Shown in pieces: positions 1-8,651 of a stretch of 40,306 nucleotides of DNA. The notes beneath the pieces were generated by a model. That model did no database searches. It was not told the DNA's origin and was given only the letters and a program-made list of their open reading frames with translations. The DNA comes from Deltaproteobacteria bacterium (GTDB lineage Bacteria > Desulfobacterota > DSM-4660 > Desulfatiglandales > HGW-15), in contig JAGVAP010000024.1 of assembly GCA_020060215.1 (NCBI GenBank), positions 1 through 40,306 on the forward strand. Direction: 5' to 3'. The position numbers and the translations under genes were made by a program. Every line of letters starts with the position of its first letter. Position 1 is the stretch's first letter.

Positions 1-53
1 CCCGATTCTTTCAGTCCCGAGAAGATCGGGAAGCAGGAGCTTGCTCCTACAGA
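1..53. repeat. REP-like hairpins at the left edge
   Basis: Two adjacent dyads are visible. Bases 1-30 fold as CCCGAT(T)CTT against AAGATCGGG. Bases 35-48 are AGGAGC-TT-GCTCCT, a six-base stem with a two-base loop. No gene covers them. Short GC-rich hairpins of this form are common as dispersed extragenic palindromes, but the family cannot be named from one copy. The right arm runs into the sequence repeated at 10.7 kb. Confidence 0.4.
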
Positions 54-74
54 AGACCACCAGCTCCGGGGGCA
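45..74 (+). repeat. Direct repeat, copy 1 (uninterrupted)
   Basis: The 19-mer tcctacagaagaccaccag is followed directly by ctccgggggca. The same 19-mer occurs in the same orientation at 10722-10740, and the 11-mer at 10769-10779. There the two blocks are separated by 28 extra bases. The function is unknown. It could be a dispersed repeat or the scar of an old rearrangement bounding the first 10.7 kb. Confidence 0.55.
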
Positions 75-154
75 CATAGGAGTTTGCACACTGCGCATAC
101 GCCTTAGCGCAGCTTGGTTAAGCTGCCCCACCCCATGGACCGTTGGAGTACATG

Positions 155-565
155 CTACGGAAGGTTTTCGCGTACCATCCCTTCCATGCATGCCTTCCAG
201 CTCCCAAAATCCAGGGGCTTCTCGATGTAGGCGCACTCGGGATATTTAGCACTGAGCTGGTGGTCTTCGGGATCACGAGCGGAAAGGACCACTACCGGTA
301 TTTCACGGTAGCGTTCGTCTCCTTTGATCTCCTGCAGGGCTGCGCGCCAGTCCTTGGAGGTGGTATGGAGGTCTAACAAGATGAGGTGCGGCTTGCCACC
401 ACTTTCCTGCAGGTAGCTCATGAGCTCCCTGGAGCTCTTCACCCGCTTGAGCACCCCGGTGAATCCTGCCTGTTCCAGTGCATATCTTGTGATGACAAAA
501 AAGTCTTCGTCGTCTTCCGCGAAAAGAATCAGGGGCTTGGAGGAACTCGAAGAGGAATTTTCCAT
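155..565 (-). CDS. Single-domain response regulator (orphan receiver)
   Basis: A 136-residue stand-alone CheY/Rcp1-like receiver with no output domain; it would receive a phosphoryl group from an unlinked histidine kinase. Visible landmarks are the acidic pair D18/D19 after the first strand, the phosphoacceptor D65 in LILLDL, the switch residue S95 in VVVLSAR and the invariant K116 in IEKPLD. The usual NMP motif after the phosphoacceptor is replaced by HTTSKDW. I chose ATG 565, which has GGAAGGG about ten bases upstream and precedes a serine-rich leader. A longer reading frame back to 778 only adds sequence overlapping the nrdJ remnant. No kinase lies nearby. A possible promoter, TTGATT-N18-TAGTAT, lies at 637-666. 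The receiver family call is firm; its target is unknown. Confidence 0.85.
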   Translation of the reverse strand: MENSSSSSSKPLILFAEDDEDFFVITRYALEQAGFTGVLKRVKSSRELMSYLQESGGKPHLILLDLHTTSKDWRAALQEIKGDERYREIPVVVLSARDPEDHQLSAKYPECAYIEKPLDFGSWKACMEGMVRENLP

Positions 566-636
566 GTGCGTCACCCTTCCGAGCAGTTTCAGTTGATGTA
601 GTCGATTCTGAGAGGCAGCAGTGACAGAAGGAATAG

Positions 637-666
637 ATACTAACCAGCGAAAAGGAAGAAAATCAA
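637..666 (-). promoter_or_regulatory. Possible sigma70 promoter of the first response regulator
   Basis: On the minus strand TTGATT (666-661) and TAGTAT (642-637) are separated by 18 bases, about 70 bases upstream of the start at 565. The match is only moderate and is inferred by eye. Confidence 0.3.
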
Positions 667-701
667 TCGGGAATGCCCTTATAGAAGGGTAGGAAAAACC
701 C

Positions 702-945
702 TTAGGCTCTGTATTCCTGTGGGTCGCATTTGGAACCATGCTCGTGACGAAGAGCCTCTTCTTCCGCCCCGAGTTCAAGCGCTTGAGCGGTCTTGCTGCC
801 TTAGCGGTAGATGGTGATCCCTTTCAGCCCAATCGGCCGTCCTTATCGCCCTGTCGGAGTCATAGGATATGCCGAGCCGGATGAGCATCTCGGCAAATCC
901 CATCACCCCGAGCCCGATCTTGCGGTTCCCCCTGTTCATGCGTGG
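702..945 (-). pseudogene. nrdJ: C-terminal remnant of B12-dependent (class II) ribonucleotide reductase
   Basis: Two pieces of the NrdJ C-terminal region are readable in two frames. From about 933 down to 846 one frame gives NRKIGLGVMGFAEMLIRLG followed by ISYDSDRA, a hallmark NrdJ segment. From about 838 to the stop at 702-704 a second frame gives GLKGITIYR, then a TAA in place of the usual residue, then GSKTAQALELGAEEE and finally a KCDPQEYRA tail. That matches the YR-x-GS and cysteine-containing C-terminus of the family. Roughly the stretch between YDSEEA and GLKGIT of a normal NrdJ is missing, with a frame change at the junction. The fragment is therefore a dead gene end, not an active enzyme. 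It lies between the response regulator and the NADH dehydrogenase gene. How far homology extends upstream of 933 is unclear. Confidence 0.7.
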
Positions 946-1073
946 TAGTAAACCAAGGCTGTCTATGGTGCCGCTTGTTAGGCCACTACGCTTCCCTTCC
1001 ATGGGAAGCCAAGGGCAGGGACCTTGCTGTGGGGAAGTATCAGCCCTTTCTATCTCCTTTCTCGAAATCATCC

Positions 1074-2258
1074 TTATTCTGCCGCTGCAGGCTCCCGCAA
1101 CCCAAGAAAGCGGGTTTTTGGCTCCTCCAGGGATACGCGACGGGGCATCGTCGCAAATCGCATGATTCCCCACTTGTTGATCAACCCGTGTGCCCGGTAG
1201 GCGCTGATCAGGTAGTGGAGAAAGGTCGCGGTTCGCCCTGCCACGTCCCTGCCCAGCAGCCTCCCGCAGGATCGCCAGTTGGCCATGGGGACGAAATAGC
1301 CGTAATCGACGGGCCTGAATTGGAGGGGTTTCTGCCCCCTGATGTCCCGGATGGTGTTCGTCGCGGCAAGCGCCCCTTGTCGCACCGCCGTCTGTGCGGC
1401 CATGCGGGGGCAGGAACCGTCCTGCTTGTAGCAACCGGTGTTCCCCACGGCATATGCGTTTTCCCGGAAGCGAAGAGTGGAGTCCACGGATATCCGTCCC
1501 TGCGCCTCCTTGGCCATATCCAACCGGTCGACAAGGTCGGGGGTCTTCATGCCTGTGCTCCAGATGAGGAGCGCGTTTGAGAATCTCTGCCCGTCCGAGA
1601 GGGTAATGTTCCTGCCCTCGGCATCGGCCACTTTCGTGCCGAGGATCACGTCTATCCCCTGGCTCTCCAGATTCCTGGAGGTGTAATCCTTCATCCATTC
1701 AGGGAGGGGTCCGAGGATGCTGTCGGCCAGTTCGACGATATGGATCTCCTTGCTCTGGGAATTCCGCTTCAGGTATTCCCGGATGTGCGAGGCGATCTCC
1801 ACACCCGTATACCCCCCTCCGCTAATGATGAAGGTGTCGTATCCACCCCTGGAAATGGCATAGGCGATCCTTTCGCCGTCGAATACGTCGTCGAGTTTCA
1901 GCGCCTGGCGGCTGAAGGTCTTGTTCCCGAAGAAGTTGGCCTCGGATCCCGTTGCCAGTATGAGGTAGTCGTACGGCAACTCAATGTGGTGCGTCCGGAC
2001 CAATCCCTTCTCTGAATCTACTTCCGTCGCTTCATCCAGGAGCAATTGGAAGCCGTACCTAAGGCCGTAGTGTGCAAGCGAGCGCAAGAGAAAGCGGGTA
2101 GGAATGGTCCGGCTGATGATATCAGGGAGCAGGGGTTTGAACTGGACGGTCTCAAATCTGTTGATGAGGATCACATCCGCGGAGCTCCGATGCCGGGCCA
2201 GCTTTCTTGCGGCCGACAAGCCTGCGAACCCGCCTCCTACTATGACGATTCGTTTCAT
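1074..2258 (-). CDS. Type II NADH dehydrogenase-like FAD oxidoreductase
   Basis: This is a two-dinucleotide-binding-domain flavoprotein of the NDH-2 family, which passes electrons from NADH to quinone at the membrane face without pumping protons. The N-terminus (RIVIVGGGFAGLSAARKL) holds the FAD GxGxxG at residues 8-13. LPYDYLILATGS follows near residue 100, and a second glycine motif for NAD(P)H (IISGGGYTGVEIASHI) lies near residue 147. The third motif reads YAVGNTGC where most relatives have an aspartate after the glycine, so the FAD ribityl contact is altered. At 394 residues it is slightly short, and no clear C-terminal membrane helix is seen. ATG 2258 is preferred over ATG 2273 because AAAGG lies seven bases before it. 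It follows glgX in the same direction after a 228-base gap. The physiological acceptor cannot be read from sequence. Confidence 0.8.
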   Translation of the reverse strand: MKRIVIVGGGFAGLSAARKLARHRSSADVILINRFETVQFKPLLPDIISRTIPTRFLLRSLAHYGLRYGFQLLLDEATEVDSEKGLVRTHHIELPYDYLILATGSEANFFGNKTFSRQALKLDDVFDGERIAYAISRGGYDTFIISGGGYTGVEIASHIREYLKRNSQSKEIHIVELADSILGPLPEWMKDYTSRNLESQGIDVILGTKVADAEGRNITLSDGQRFSNALLIWSTGMKTPDLVDRLDMAKEAQGRISVDSTLRFRENAYAVGNTGCYKQDGSCPRMAAQTAVRQGALAATNTIRDIRGQKPLQFRPVDYGYFVPMANWRSCGRLLGRDVAGRTATFLHYLISAYRAHGLINKWGIMRFATMPRRVSLEEPKTRFLGLREPAAAE

Positions 2259-2486
2259 TGCTGCGCCTTTCATGCAACCGCGTTTTCACCCCAGCACGGG
2301 GAAACCATACTGTCAGTGAAGCCCCATCTCTCCTGTGGAAAGGTAAGCGTGAGAGGTGGTGGAAGGCAATGAACCAAAGATCCCATATGGGCGGCGGAAG
2401 AACAGCAAATCTCGGCTGCCCCTTGAGTATGGCAGACGCTCCAGCTGCCCGGAAATAAGTCCGTTGACCCGCATCGTTTCATGCAA

Positions 2487-4658
2487 TCACCCACAGCATT
2501 CGACGTTCACTTCCGTTGCGCTCTTCTCATCCTCTCTGCAGAAGCGGAACAAGACCATCGAGCTGGGTGCCATTTCGTGAATGCGTCCTGGCACCAGCGC
2601 AGGGCAGACCCTTCTGCCGATCGGGGAACCGGTATCCATGATCATCTCCCACTCGCCGTCCCGCCCGGCCGGTCTGGGGAGCGCGAAAGCCACAGTTCGA
2701 TGCGAGGCATTGAGGAGCAGGAGCATGGTATCGTCCACAATCGGGTTTCCTCTGTCATCCAGCTCATCGATGGCATGGCCGATCAGCATCATCCCAAGCG
2801 CCCGGGATTCGGGGTTCAGCCAGTCCGCCCGGTTCATCTGCGAACCGTCGGGCCTGAGCCAGAGCACGTCCGCAAGATCAGGGTCTCTCATCGCCCTGCC
2901 GCGGAAAAAGCTCCGCCTGCGGAAGACCGGGTGGTTGCGCCGGATTTCTACGAGAAGCCGGACAAAGGAAAGAAGCTGGGCATTGGATGAATCCAGGTCC
3001 CAGTTCAGCCAGTTGAGCTCGTTGTCCTGGCAATAGGTGTTGTTGTTGCCCCTTTTCGTGTGCCCGATCTCGTCGCCCCCCAGGAGCATCGGCACGCCCT
3101 GGGAAAAGATGAGGGTGGCAAGGAAGTTCCGCTTCTGCCTCTCCCTGAGCTTGAGGACCTTGGGGTCGGAGGTCGGTCCCTCGGCCCCGCAGTTCCAGCT
3201 CAGATTGTCATCGGACCCGTCCCGGTTGTTCTCCTGGTTGGCCTCGTTGTGCTTGTGGTTGTAACTCACGAGATCTTGGAGACAGAACCCGTCATGGGCC
3301 GTGACGAAGTTGATGCTCGCATACGGGCGACGGCCGGTCTTTTCGTACAAGTCGCTGCTCCCGGTCAACCGATACGCAACGCTCCCGATCTGCCCCGGGT
3401 CGCCGCGCCAATACCTCCGGACGGCGTTTCGATATTCGGCGTTCCACTCGGTCCAGAGGATCGGGAAGTTGCCAACCTGGTACCCGCCCTCTCCCAGGTC
3501 CCATGGTTCCGCAATGAGCTTCACCTGCGAGATGACCGGATCCTGGTGGATGATATCGAAGAAAGCGGAGAGTTTATTCACCTCATGGAGTTCCCTGGCA
3601 AGGGCTGCTCCGAGGTCGAACCGGAACCCGTCCACATGCATATCGATAACCCAGTATCGCAGGCTGTCCATGATGAGTTGCAGTACACGCGGGTGCATCA
3701 TGTTCAGGGTATTCCCGGTCCCGGTGTAGTCATAATAGTAGCGCTTGTTGTTCGGGACCAGGCGGTAATAGGAGTCGTTGTCGATCCCGCGCAGGCTCAG
3801 GGTGGGCCCGAGATGGCTCCCCTCCCCCGTGTGGTTGTATACCACGTCGAGGATCACCTCTATGCCCTCGCGATGGAGGTTGCGGACCATGGTCCTGAAC
3901 TCTGTGACCTGCTGCCCTTTATCTCCTCTGAACGTATAATCCGCATGTGGGGCGAAATAGTTGAGGGTGTTGTACCCCCAGTAGTTGCTTAGCCCCCGGT
4001 CGACCAGGTGCCGGTCGTGGATGAACTGGTGAACCGGCATCAACTCCACCGCCGTGATGCCGAGAGAGAGGAGGTAATCGATCACCTCGGCCGAGGCCAG
4101 GGCCTCATAAGTGCCCCTGAGCTCCAGTGGGACCTTCGGGTGCCGTTTGGTGAACCCCCTGACATGGATCTCATAAATGACGGTCCGGTCCCATGGGATC
4201 CGGGGGCGCTGGTCGTCCCCCCAACTGAAGGCAGGGTCGATCACCATGCACTTGGGCGAAAAGGGCGCACTGTCCCGGTCGTCTTTGGAGAGGTCCGCGT
4301 CGGGGTGGCCGATGGTATAGCCGAAATGGGCGTCGTTCCACTTGAGCGTTCCGGTCAGCGATTTCGCGTACGGGTCGCTCAGGAGTTTGGCAGGATTGAA
4401 GCGGTGCCCCTCCGCGGGGAGATAAGGCCCGTGCACCCGGTAGCCGTAGAGCAACCCGGGACGGGCCTCGGGGAGGTAGACGTGCCAGACCTGGTCTGTC
4501 TGCTCGATGATCGGGATTCGCGTCTCCGACAAGGGGTTGCCTTCGTCAAAGATGCAAAGCTCCACCCTGGTTGCATGTTCTGAAAAAAGGGCAAAGTTTA
4601 CTCCGGCCCCATCCCATGTTGCGCCCAAGGGGTACGGCTTGCCGGGCCACTTCTTCAT
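2487..4658 (-). CDS. glgX: Glycogen debranching enzyme (GH13, GlgX/TreX type)
   Basis: A 723-residue isoamylase-type enzyme that hydrolyses alpha-1,6 branches of glycogen or limit dextrin in the cytoplasm. The N-terminal CBM48-like domain begins PYPLGATWDGAGVNFALFSE. The GH13 barrel carries DVVYNH (271-276), the nucleophile D348 in VDGFRFD, the acid/base E384 in LIAEPWD and the third acid D456 in VTAHDGF. Length and order of motifs match full-length GlgX. It is transcribed away from treZ across a 407-base intergenic region. In many bacteria treX/glgX, treY and treZ form a glycogen-to-trehalose pathway; treZ is next door here but treY is not in the window. The start is ATG 4658, which gives the typical N-terminus; GGAGG lies rather far upstream. 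Confidence 0.95.
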   Translation of the reverse strand: MKKWPGKPYPLGATWDGAGVNFALFSEHATRVELCIFDEGNPLSETRIPIIEQTDQVWHVYLPEARPGLLYGYRVHGPYLPAEGHRFNPAKLLSDPYAKSLTGTLKWNDAHFGYTIGHPDADLSKDDRDSAPFSPKCMVIDPAFSWGDDQRPRIPWDRTVIYEIHVRGFTKRHPKVPLELRGTYEALASAEVIDYLLSLGITAVELMPVHQFIHDRHLVDRGLSNYWGYNTLNYFAPHADYTFRGDKGQQVTEFRTMVRNLHREGIEVILDVVYNHTGEGSHLGPTLSLRGIDNDSYYRLVPNNKRYYYDYTGTGNTLNMMHPRVLQLIMDSLRYWVIDMHVDGFRFDLGAALARELHEVNKLSAFFDIIHQDPVISQVKLIAEPWDLGEGGYQVGNFPILWTEWNAEYRNAVRRYWRGDPGQIGSVAYRLTGSSDLYEKTGRRPYASINFVTAHDGFCLQDLVSYNHKHNEANQENNRDGSDDNLSWNCGAEGPTSDPKVLKLRERQKRNFLATLIFSQGVPMLLGGDEIGHTKRGNNNTYCQDNELNWLNWDLDSSNAQLLSFVRLLVEIRRNHPVFRRRSFFRGRAMRDPDLADVLWLRPDGSQMNRADWLNPESRALGMMLIGHAIDELDDRGNPIVDDTMLLLLNASHRTVAFALPRPAGRDGEWEMIMDTGSPIGRRVCPALVPGRIHEMAPSSMVLFRFCREDEKSATEVNVECCG

Positions 4659-5065
4659 ACTCTATGCTCTCAAACCTCCGACGTGAATTCGAACATGGTT
4701 ACAATCAAGGGGAGGGGGGATCAGATGTCAATGAGGGTATGCGCGTATTTCGGACACCTCAAACATGGAGCGACAAGGAGGGTTCCCTACGCCGGTTACA
4801 GCACCGGTCGTGGCGGACACGTCCGCGCAGCGTTGCCTGTGCGCCGTTTTCTAGGCGAAAAATACAGGTTCAACCTGCTTACCTTTCCCGGCCTCCTTGC
4901 TCAAGTATACGGGTATACCGGCAGCTGGAAGTAGTCTCTGTTTGCACCGCTCAGTGATTCTTGCCGAATTTTCGATCAGGGCGTTCACCCGCCACGTTCG
5001 GGGTTTGGCCTAACATGGGTGTCCCTTTCCTGAACCTGAGGGGCTGGTGGAGAGAGCAGCGACTT
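4659..5065. other. glgX-treZ divergent intergenic region
   Basis: These 407 bases separate two divergent genes, so promoters for both should lie here. I see no convincing -35/-10 pair for either. A frame from ATG 4728 to 4934 on the plus strand has a purine-rich ribosome-binding stretch in front (ggggaggggggatcag) but no recognisable domain, and I do not call it as a gene. A short dyad GCGGAC-A-CGTCCGC lies near 4814-4829. Confidence 0.4.
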
Positions 5066-7003
5066 ATGGCTGAGGACCCCTTTTCCAAATCGTTTCGCCG
5101 CCTGCCGATCGGCGCGGAATTGCATCCGGAAGCAGGGGTCCATGTCCGGGTCTGGGCTCCAAGATGTAATGCCGTGGAAGTGCTGCTGGAGGGAACTCCG
5201 GGAAAGGACTCCCCCAACCCTTCAACCGCCGTTGTCCTGAAAAGGGAGACGAAGGGATACTTCTCCGCCATCATCCCGGAAGCCCGGGAGGGTTCGCTTT
5301 ACTGGTTCCGTCTCGACGAAGGCGCGAGATACCCCGACCCGGCGTCGCGATTTCAGCCCCGCGGACCGGAAGGACCCTCCCAGATCGTCAACCCCTCCTC
5401 CTTTGAGTGGAGAGATGAGGCATGGCGCGGGGTCACCCTGGAGGGGCAAGTCCTCTACGAGATGCATATAGGCACCTTCACCCGGGAGGGGACCTGGAGT
5501 GCGGCCACGGAATACCTGCCCGAGCTTGCCAAGACCGGAATCACCCTGCTCGAGATCATGCCGGTGGCGGAATTTGCCGGTCGATTCGGCTGGGGATACG
5601 ACGGAGTCGACCTCTTTGCGCCGACACGGCTCTACGGCGCGCCGGATGACTTCAGGCAATTTGTAGATACCGCCCACCGTCTCGGCCTGGGGGTCATCCT
5701 GGATGTGGTGTACAACCATTTCGGACCGGTAGGAAACTTCCTGCGGAGTTTTTCCCTCGACTATTTCACCGATCGGTATGAAACCGAATGGGGCGAGGCG
5801 GTCAACTTCGACGGGGTCAACTCGGGACCGGTTCGGGAGTTTATCATCTCGAATGCGCGGTACTGGATCGAAGAGTTCCACCTGGACGGACTGCGCCTCG
5901 ACGCCACCCAGGCAATTATCGATCGCTCTCCGAGGCATGTGGTGGTCGAGTTGGCCAGAGCCGCCCGGAGAGCCGCCGGCGATCGCTCGATTGTGATCAT
6001 TGCGGAAAACGAGCCGCAGGACATCCGGCTGCTTCGCCCGATATCGGATGGTGGTTTCAGGCTCGACGGGTTGTGGAATGATGATTTTCATCACACGGCC
6101 ATGGTGGCTCTGACCGGCAGGAACGAGGCCTACTACACGGACTATCTCGGCGCCCCCCAGGAGCTTGTATCTGCAGTAAAGTGGGGGTATCTCTATCAGG
6201 GCCAACTCTACTCCTGGCAGCGAAAACGGAGAGGAACCCCCACCTACGGGATCAGGCCCGCCTCTTTTGTAAACTACCTGCAAAACCACGATCAGCTCGC
6301 CAACAGCGCCCGAGGACAGAGGATCCATTCCCTGACCACGCCCGGGCGTTTCAGGGCCGTGACCGCCCTCCTTCTCCTGGCGCCGCAGACCCCGATGCTC
6401 TTTCAGGGGCAGGAGTTCTGCGCCTCCAGTCCCTTCTGCTATTTCGCCGACCACACGGGGGACCTGGGAAAGAGCGTAAGAGCAGGACGGAATGCATTCC
6501 TTTCGCAGTTCATGAGTCTCCAAAACCCTGAGATCCAGAGGGAGATCCCCGATCCTACCGACCCGAAGACCTTCGAGCGGTGCAAACTCGATCAGGAGGA
6601 GCGGAAGAGCCATTTTGAGCAGTGGCTCCTACACTGCCATCTTCTGAAGATGAGGCGGAAAGATCGCGTGTTCGGCGCCCAGCGCGCGGATTGGATCCAG
6701 GGAGCGGTCCTCGGCCCTGAAGCGTTTGTCCTCCGCTTCTTCGGCGCTGCGGAAGGAGACAGGCTGTTGCTCGTGAATCTCGGATGCGATCTCCAGCTGG
6801 TTCACTTACCGGAACCGCTCCTGGCGCCGCCTGAGGAATCCCGTTGGGAGCTCCTGTGGTCCAGTGAATTCCCATGGTACGGAGGCAGCGGCACACCCAA
6901 GGTCGAGACCGACGAGTACTGGCTCATTCCGGGTCATGCCTCGACGGTCCTGGCGCCGAAGAAGGTGGTCATGTTCTACAAGGTCTTTGGTTTGTTGGGG
7001 TGA
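5066..7003 (+). CDS. treZ: Maltooligosyltrehalose trehalohydrolase
   Basis: A 645-residue GH13 enzyme that releases trehalose from maltooligosyltrehalose, the second step of the TreY-TreZ route from glycogen. An N-terminal beta domain (PIGAELHPEAGVHVRVWAP) precedes the barrel. Visible TreZ landmarks are GRFGWGYDGVDLFAPTRLYG, DVVYNHFGPVGN, the nucleophile D279 in FHLDGLRLDA, the acid E314 in IIAENEPQD, the FHHTAMVALTG segment and D409 in NYLQNHDQ. The C-terminal beta domain ends near 645. ATG 5066 is chosen over in-frame starts at 4961 and 5015 because GGAGAGAG lies nine bases before it and the conserved domain begins 15 residues later. TreY, needed to make its substrate, is not within this window. 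The nearby OtsB-GH65 protein (25.3-28.8 kb) could consume the trehalose. Confidence 0.93.
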   Translation: MAEDPFSKSFRRLPIGAELHPEAGVHVRVWAPRCNAVEVLLEGTPGKDSPNPSTAVVLKRETKGYFSAIIPEAREGSLYWFRLDEGARYPDPASRFQPRGPEGPSQIVNPSSFEWRDEAWRGVTLEGQVLYEMHIGTFTREGTWSAATEYLPELAKTGITLLEIMPVAEFAGRFGWGYDGVDLFAPTRLYGAPDDFRQFVDTAHRLGLGVILDVVYNHFGPVGNFLRSFSLDYFTDRYETEWGEAVNFDGVNSGPVREFIISNARYWIEEFHLDGLRLDATQAIIDRSPRHVVVELARAARRAAGDRSIVIIAENEPQDIRLLRPISDGGFRLDGLWNDDFHHTAMVALTGRNEAYYTDYLGAPQELVSAVKWGYLYQGQLYSWQRKRRGTPTYGIRPASFVNYLQNHDQLANSARGQRIHSLTTPGRFRAVTALLLLAPQTPMLFQGQEFCASSPFCYFADHTGDLGKSVRAGRNAFLSQFMSLQNPEIQREIPDPTDPKTFERCKLDQEERKSHFEQWLLHCHLLKMRRKDRVFGAQRADWIQGAVLGPEAFVLRFFGAAEGDRLLLVNLGCDLQLVHLPEPLLAPPEESRWELLWSSEFPWYGGSGTPKVETDEYWLIPGHASTVLAPKKVVMFYKVFGLLG

Positions 7004-7154
7004 GGGTACCGCCAAACCCGATGGTGCGAAGGCGATTATCCATGAGCAGCCTGACGGGTCGGGTGAAGGGGGGGGGACATAGCGGGGGTCCAGATCCACA
7101 CGCTCACCGGAACGTCAGGCGACGAAACCGGTAGCGTCATGAAAGGAGAGAAGC

Positions 7155-8450
7155 ATGAAAGATTTGGCAATGCCCCAAGGTCTTCAGGAGCTGCTGGCCT
7201 TCCCCCTAATGGAAGCCCTGCTGGGGCGGCGGTCTCGGCGGTTTTTTATGGGAGCGCAAATTCCGGACGGCGTGTTCGCATATAAATCGAATCATGAGCC
7301 GTCGGCCCTGACCGAACTGGAAAAGATGCTGGTGGTATCCGCCTGCAGTGGCAATACCTCCTGGCATCATATGATTTACCGGGCGGCCCGCTACGCGCCT
7401 TATCTTTCCAACTACGCCGGATCTGCAGGAGGGAGGGTATTTCCATCCGCAGCCGGATTTCACACGAGCCAAACTTTCTTCACGGATGACGAGGGGGTTT
7501 ATTTCCTGGAGATGCGTGACGCACCGGCTTTTGACGAAAGAGCTGAGGACGGGTCGTTGAGCTTCGAAGCGTTTGTAGAGAATGTCAGAAGACGTGTCCG
7601 CAAGATCGAAGATGGACGCCTTAAACTCCCTTCAGAGGTGCCTTATACCGAGCCGCATAATACCTGGGTGTTCAACCAGCCGTCTACCCTGGTGGTTATC
7701 CCTGTTGGAGATCTTTCGCAGCATGTCTTGCTCAATCTTTGTTACATGCTTCAAAATGGCTTGGTTCTTTACGACGACATCCACAAGTGTCCTGTTCCGG
7801 GGATCGAGCAGTTTGGAGATGTCGTGAACGTCGACAATGTCTGGCCCATTACCTTTGTGGAACAATGGTCGCTATCGGAGTTGACCGTGGAACTGGGGAC
7901 AAGCTGCTATGCCGGCGTCCTGATGCTTCAAGCCATGGGGCTGGGGGGATGGATGTTCAACGGAATCGATCCTTTTGCCATGCTGGGTGCCAGCGGCAAG
8001 ATGGAGGTGCCGGGCCTAGGATTTCGCTATGACACGGATGATCGGTGGCCGTACCCGAACCCCACCGGACGGCAAGGTGTCATGGAAGGCTACTGTCCGC
8101 CGCATTACCAGGACATGCGAGCCGCCGTGAATGCGGTTTGCGAGCGCAAGTTCGGCCTCGGAGGACCATTCCATCCCGACACGCCCGGTCCGTGGAAGGA
8201 CAGTCGCAAGGTCCGTTCGGCTGCGCAGGTCCATGACGAACGTTTCAGGGAGTGCATCGCGTTTCAGGCCCAGTACATATACGACAGATTTGGCAAGTTT
8301 CCCGGGACAGTGCCTTCCATGTTCCTAATCATGTACCTACAGGGGCATCATCTCGACCTTGAGTTCTATGACCAATTCTACAAGCCAGGGTCCTATTTGA
8401 AGACGCATGCCATGCATATGGCAAATTGGCACCCTGACGACTCAGCCTGA
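7155..8450 (+). CDS. Uncharacterised protein, possible nitroreductase fold
   Basis: A 431-residue soluble protein whose family I do not recognise with certainty. Near the N-terminus ALLGRRSRRFF followed by LTELEKMLVVSACSGNTSWHH resembles the RRSxRxF and A-x-SG-N helix motifs of flavin nitroreductases. Around residues 245-270 ELGTSCYAGVLMLQAMGLGG resembles the second nitroreductase motif, where a helix ends in a GLG turn. The long central and C-terminal parts, including the YPNPTGRQG and KFPGTVPS segments, have no assignment. There is no signal peptide or membrane segment. The start has a strong AAAGGAGAG five bases upstream. It stands alone between treZ and the Hsp20 operon with gaps of 151 and 201 bases. 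Codon use looks somewhat less GC-biased than in its neighbours. A flavin-binding role is inference only. Confidence 0.6.
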   Translation: MKDLAMPQGLQELLAFPLMEALLGRRSRRFFMGAQIPDGVFAYKSNHEPSALTELEKMLVVSACSGNTSWHHMIYRAARYAPYLSNYAGSAGGRVFPSAAGFHTSQTFFTDDEGVYFLEMRDAPAFDERAEDGSLSFEAFVENVRRRVRKIEDGRLKLPSEVPYTEPHNTWVFNQPSTLVVIPVGDLSQHVLLNLCYMLQNGLVLYDDIHKCPVPGIEQFGDVVNVDNVWPITFVEQWSLSELTVELGTSCYAGVLMLQAMGLGGWMFNGIDPFAMLGASGKMEVPGLGFRYDTDDRWPYPNPTGRQGVMEGYCPPHYQDMRAAVNAVCERKFGLGGPFHPDTPGPWKDSRKVRSAAQVHDERFRECIAFQAQYIYDRFGKFPGTVPSMFLIMYLQGHHLDLEFYDQFYKPGSYLKTHAMHMANWHPDDSA

Positions 8451-8651
8451 ATTTGAGTCGAGGAGGGGGCAAGCAGTTTCGTCACCCCCTGGTCTCTTCT
8501 GTTCCGGCAACACCGCACCACGTACGCAATCGCATTCGAAATCAGTCTTTTCTCTCCCTGCTTTTTTTCCATTTCTCCCCCACTTTTCAACCCTGCAGCA
8601 ATGATTAATTTGCCACCCGAAAAAAATCCAAGGTAAAGGAGGAAATGATCT

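Noticed and set aside
241..260. TTAGCACT resembling one arm of CIRCE
   Set aside because: There is no inverted partner arm at the right distance and it lies inside the response regulator gene.
946..1698. Upstream part of the minus-strand frame that contains the nrdJ piece
   Set aside because: From 1074 upward it is an alternative frame of the NADH dehydrogenase-like gene; only the part below about 945 resembles NrdJ.
4728..4934. Small plus-strand frame between glgX and treZ
   Set aside because: A purine-rich stretch precedes it, but the translation is basic, without domain or coding signature, and it lies where promoters are expected.
5222..6613. Minus-strand frame of 463 codons
   Set aside because: Antisense shadow of treZ, whose catalytic motifs are all on the plus strand.
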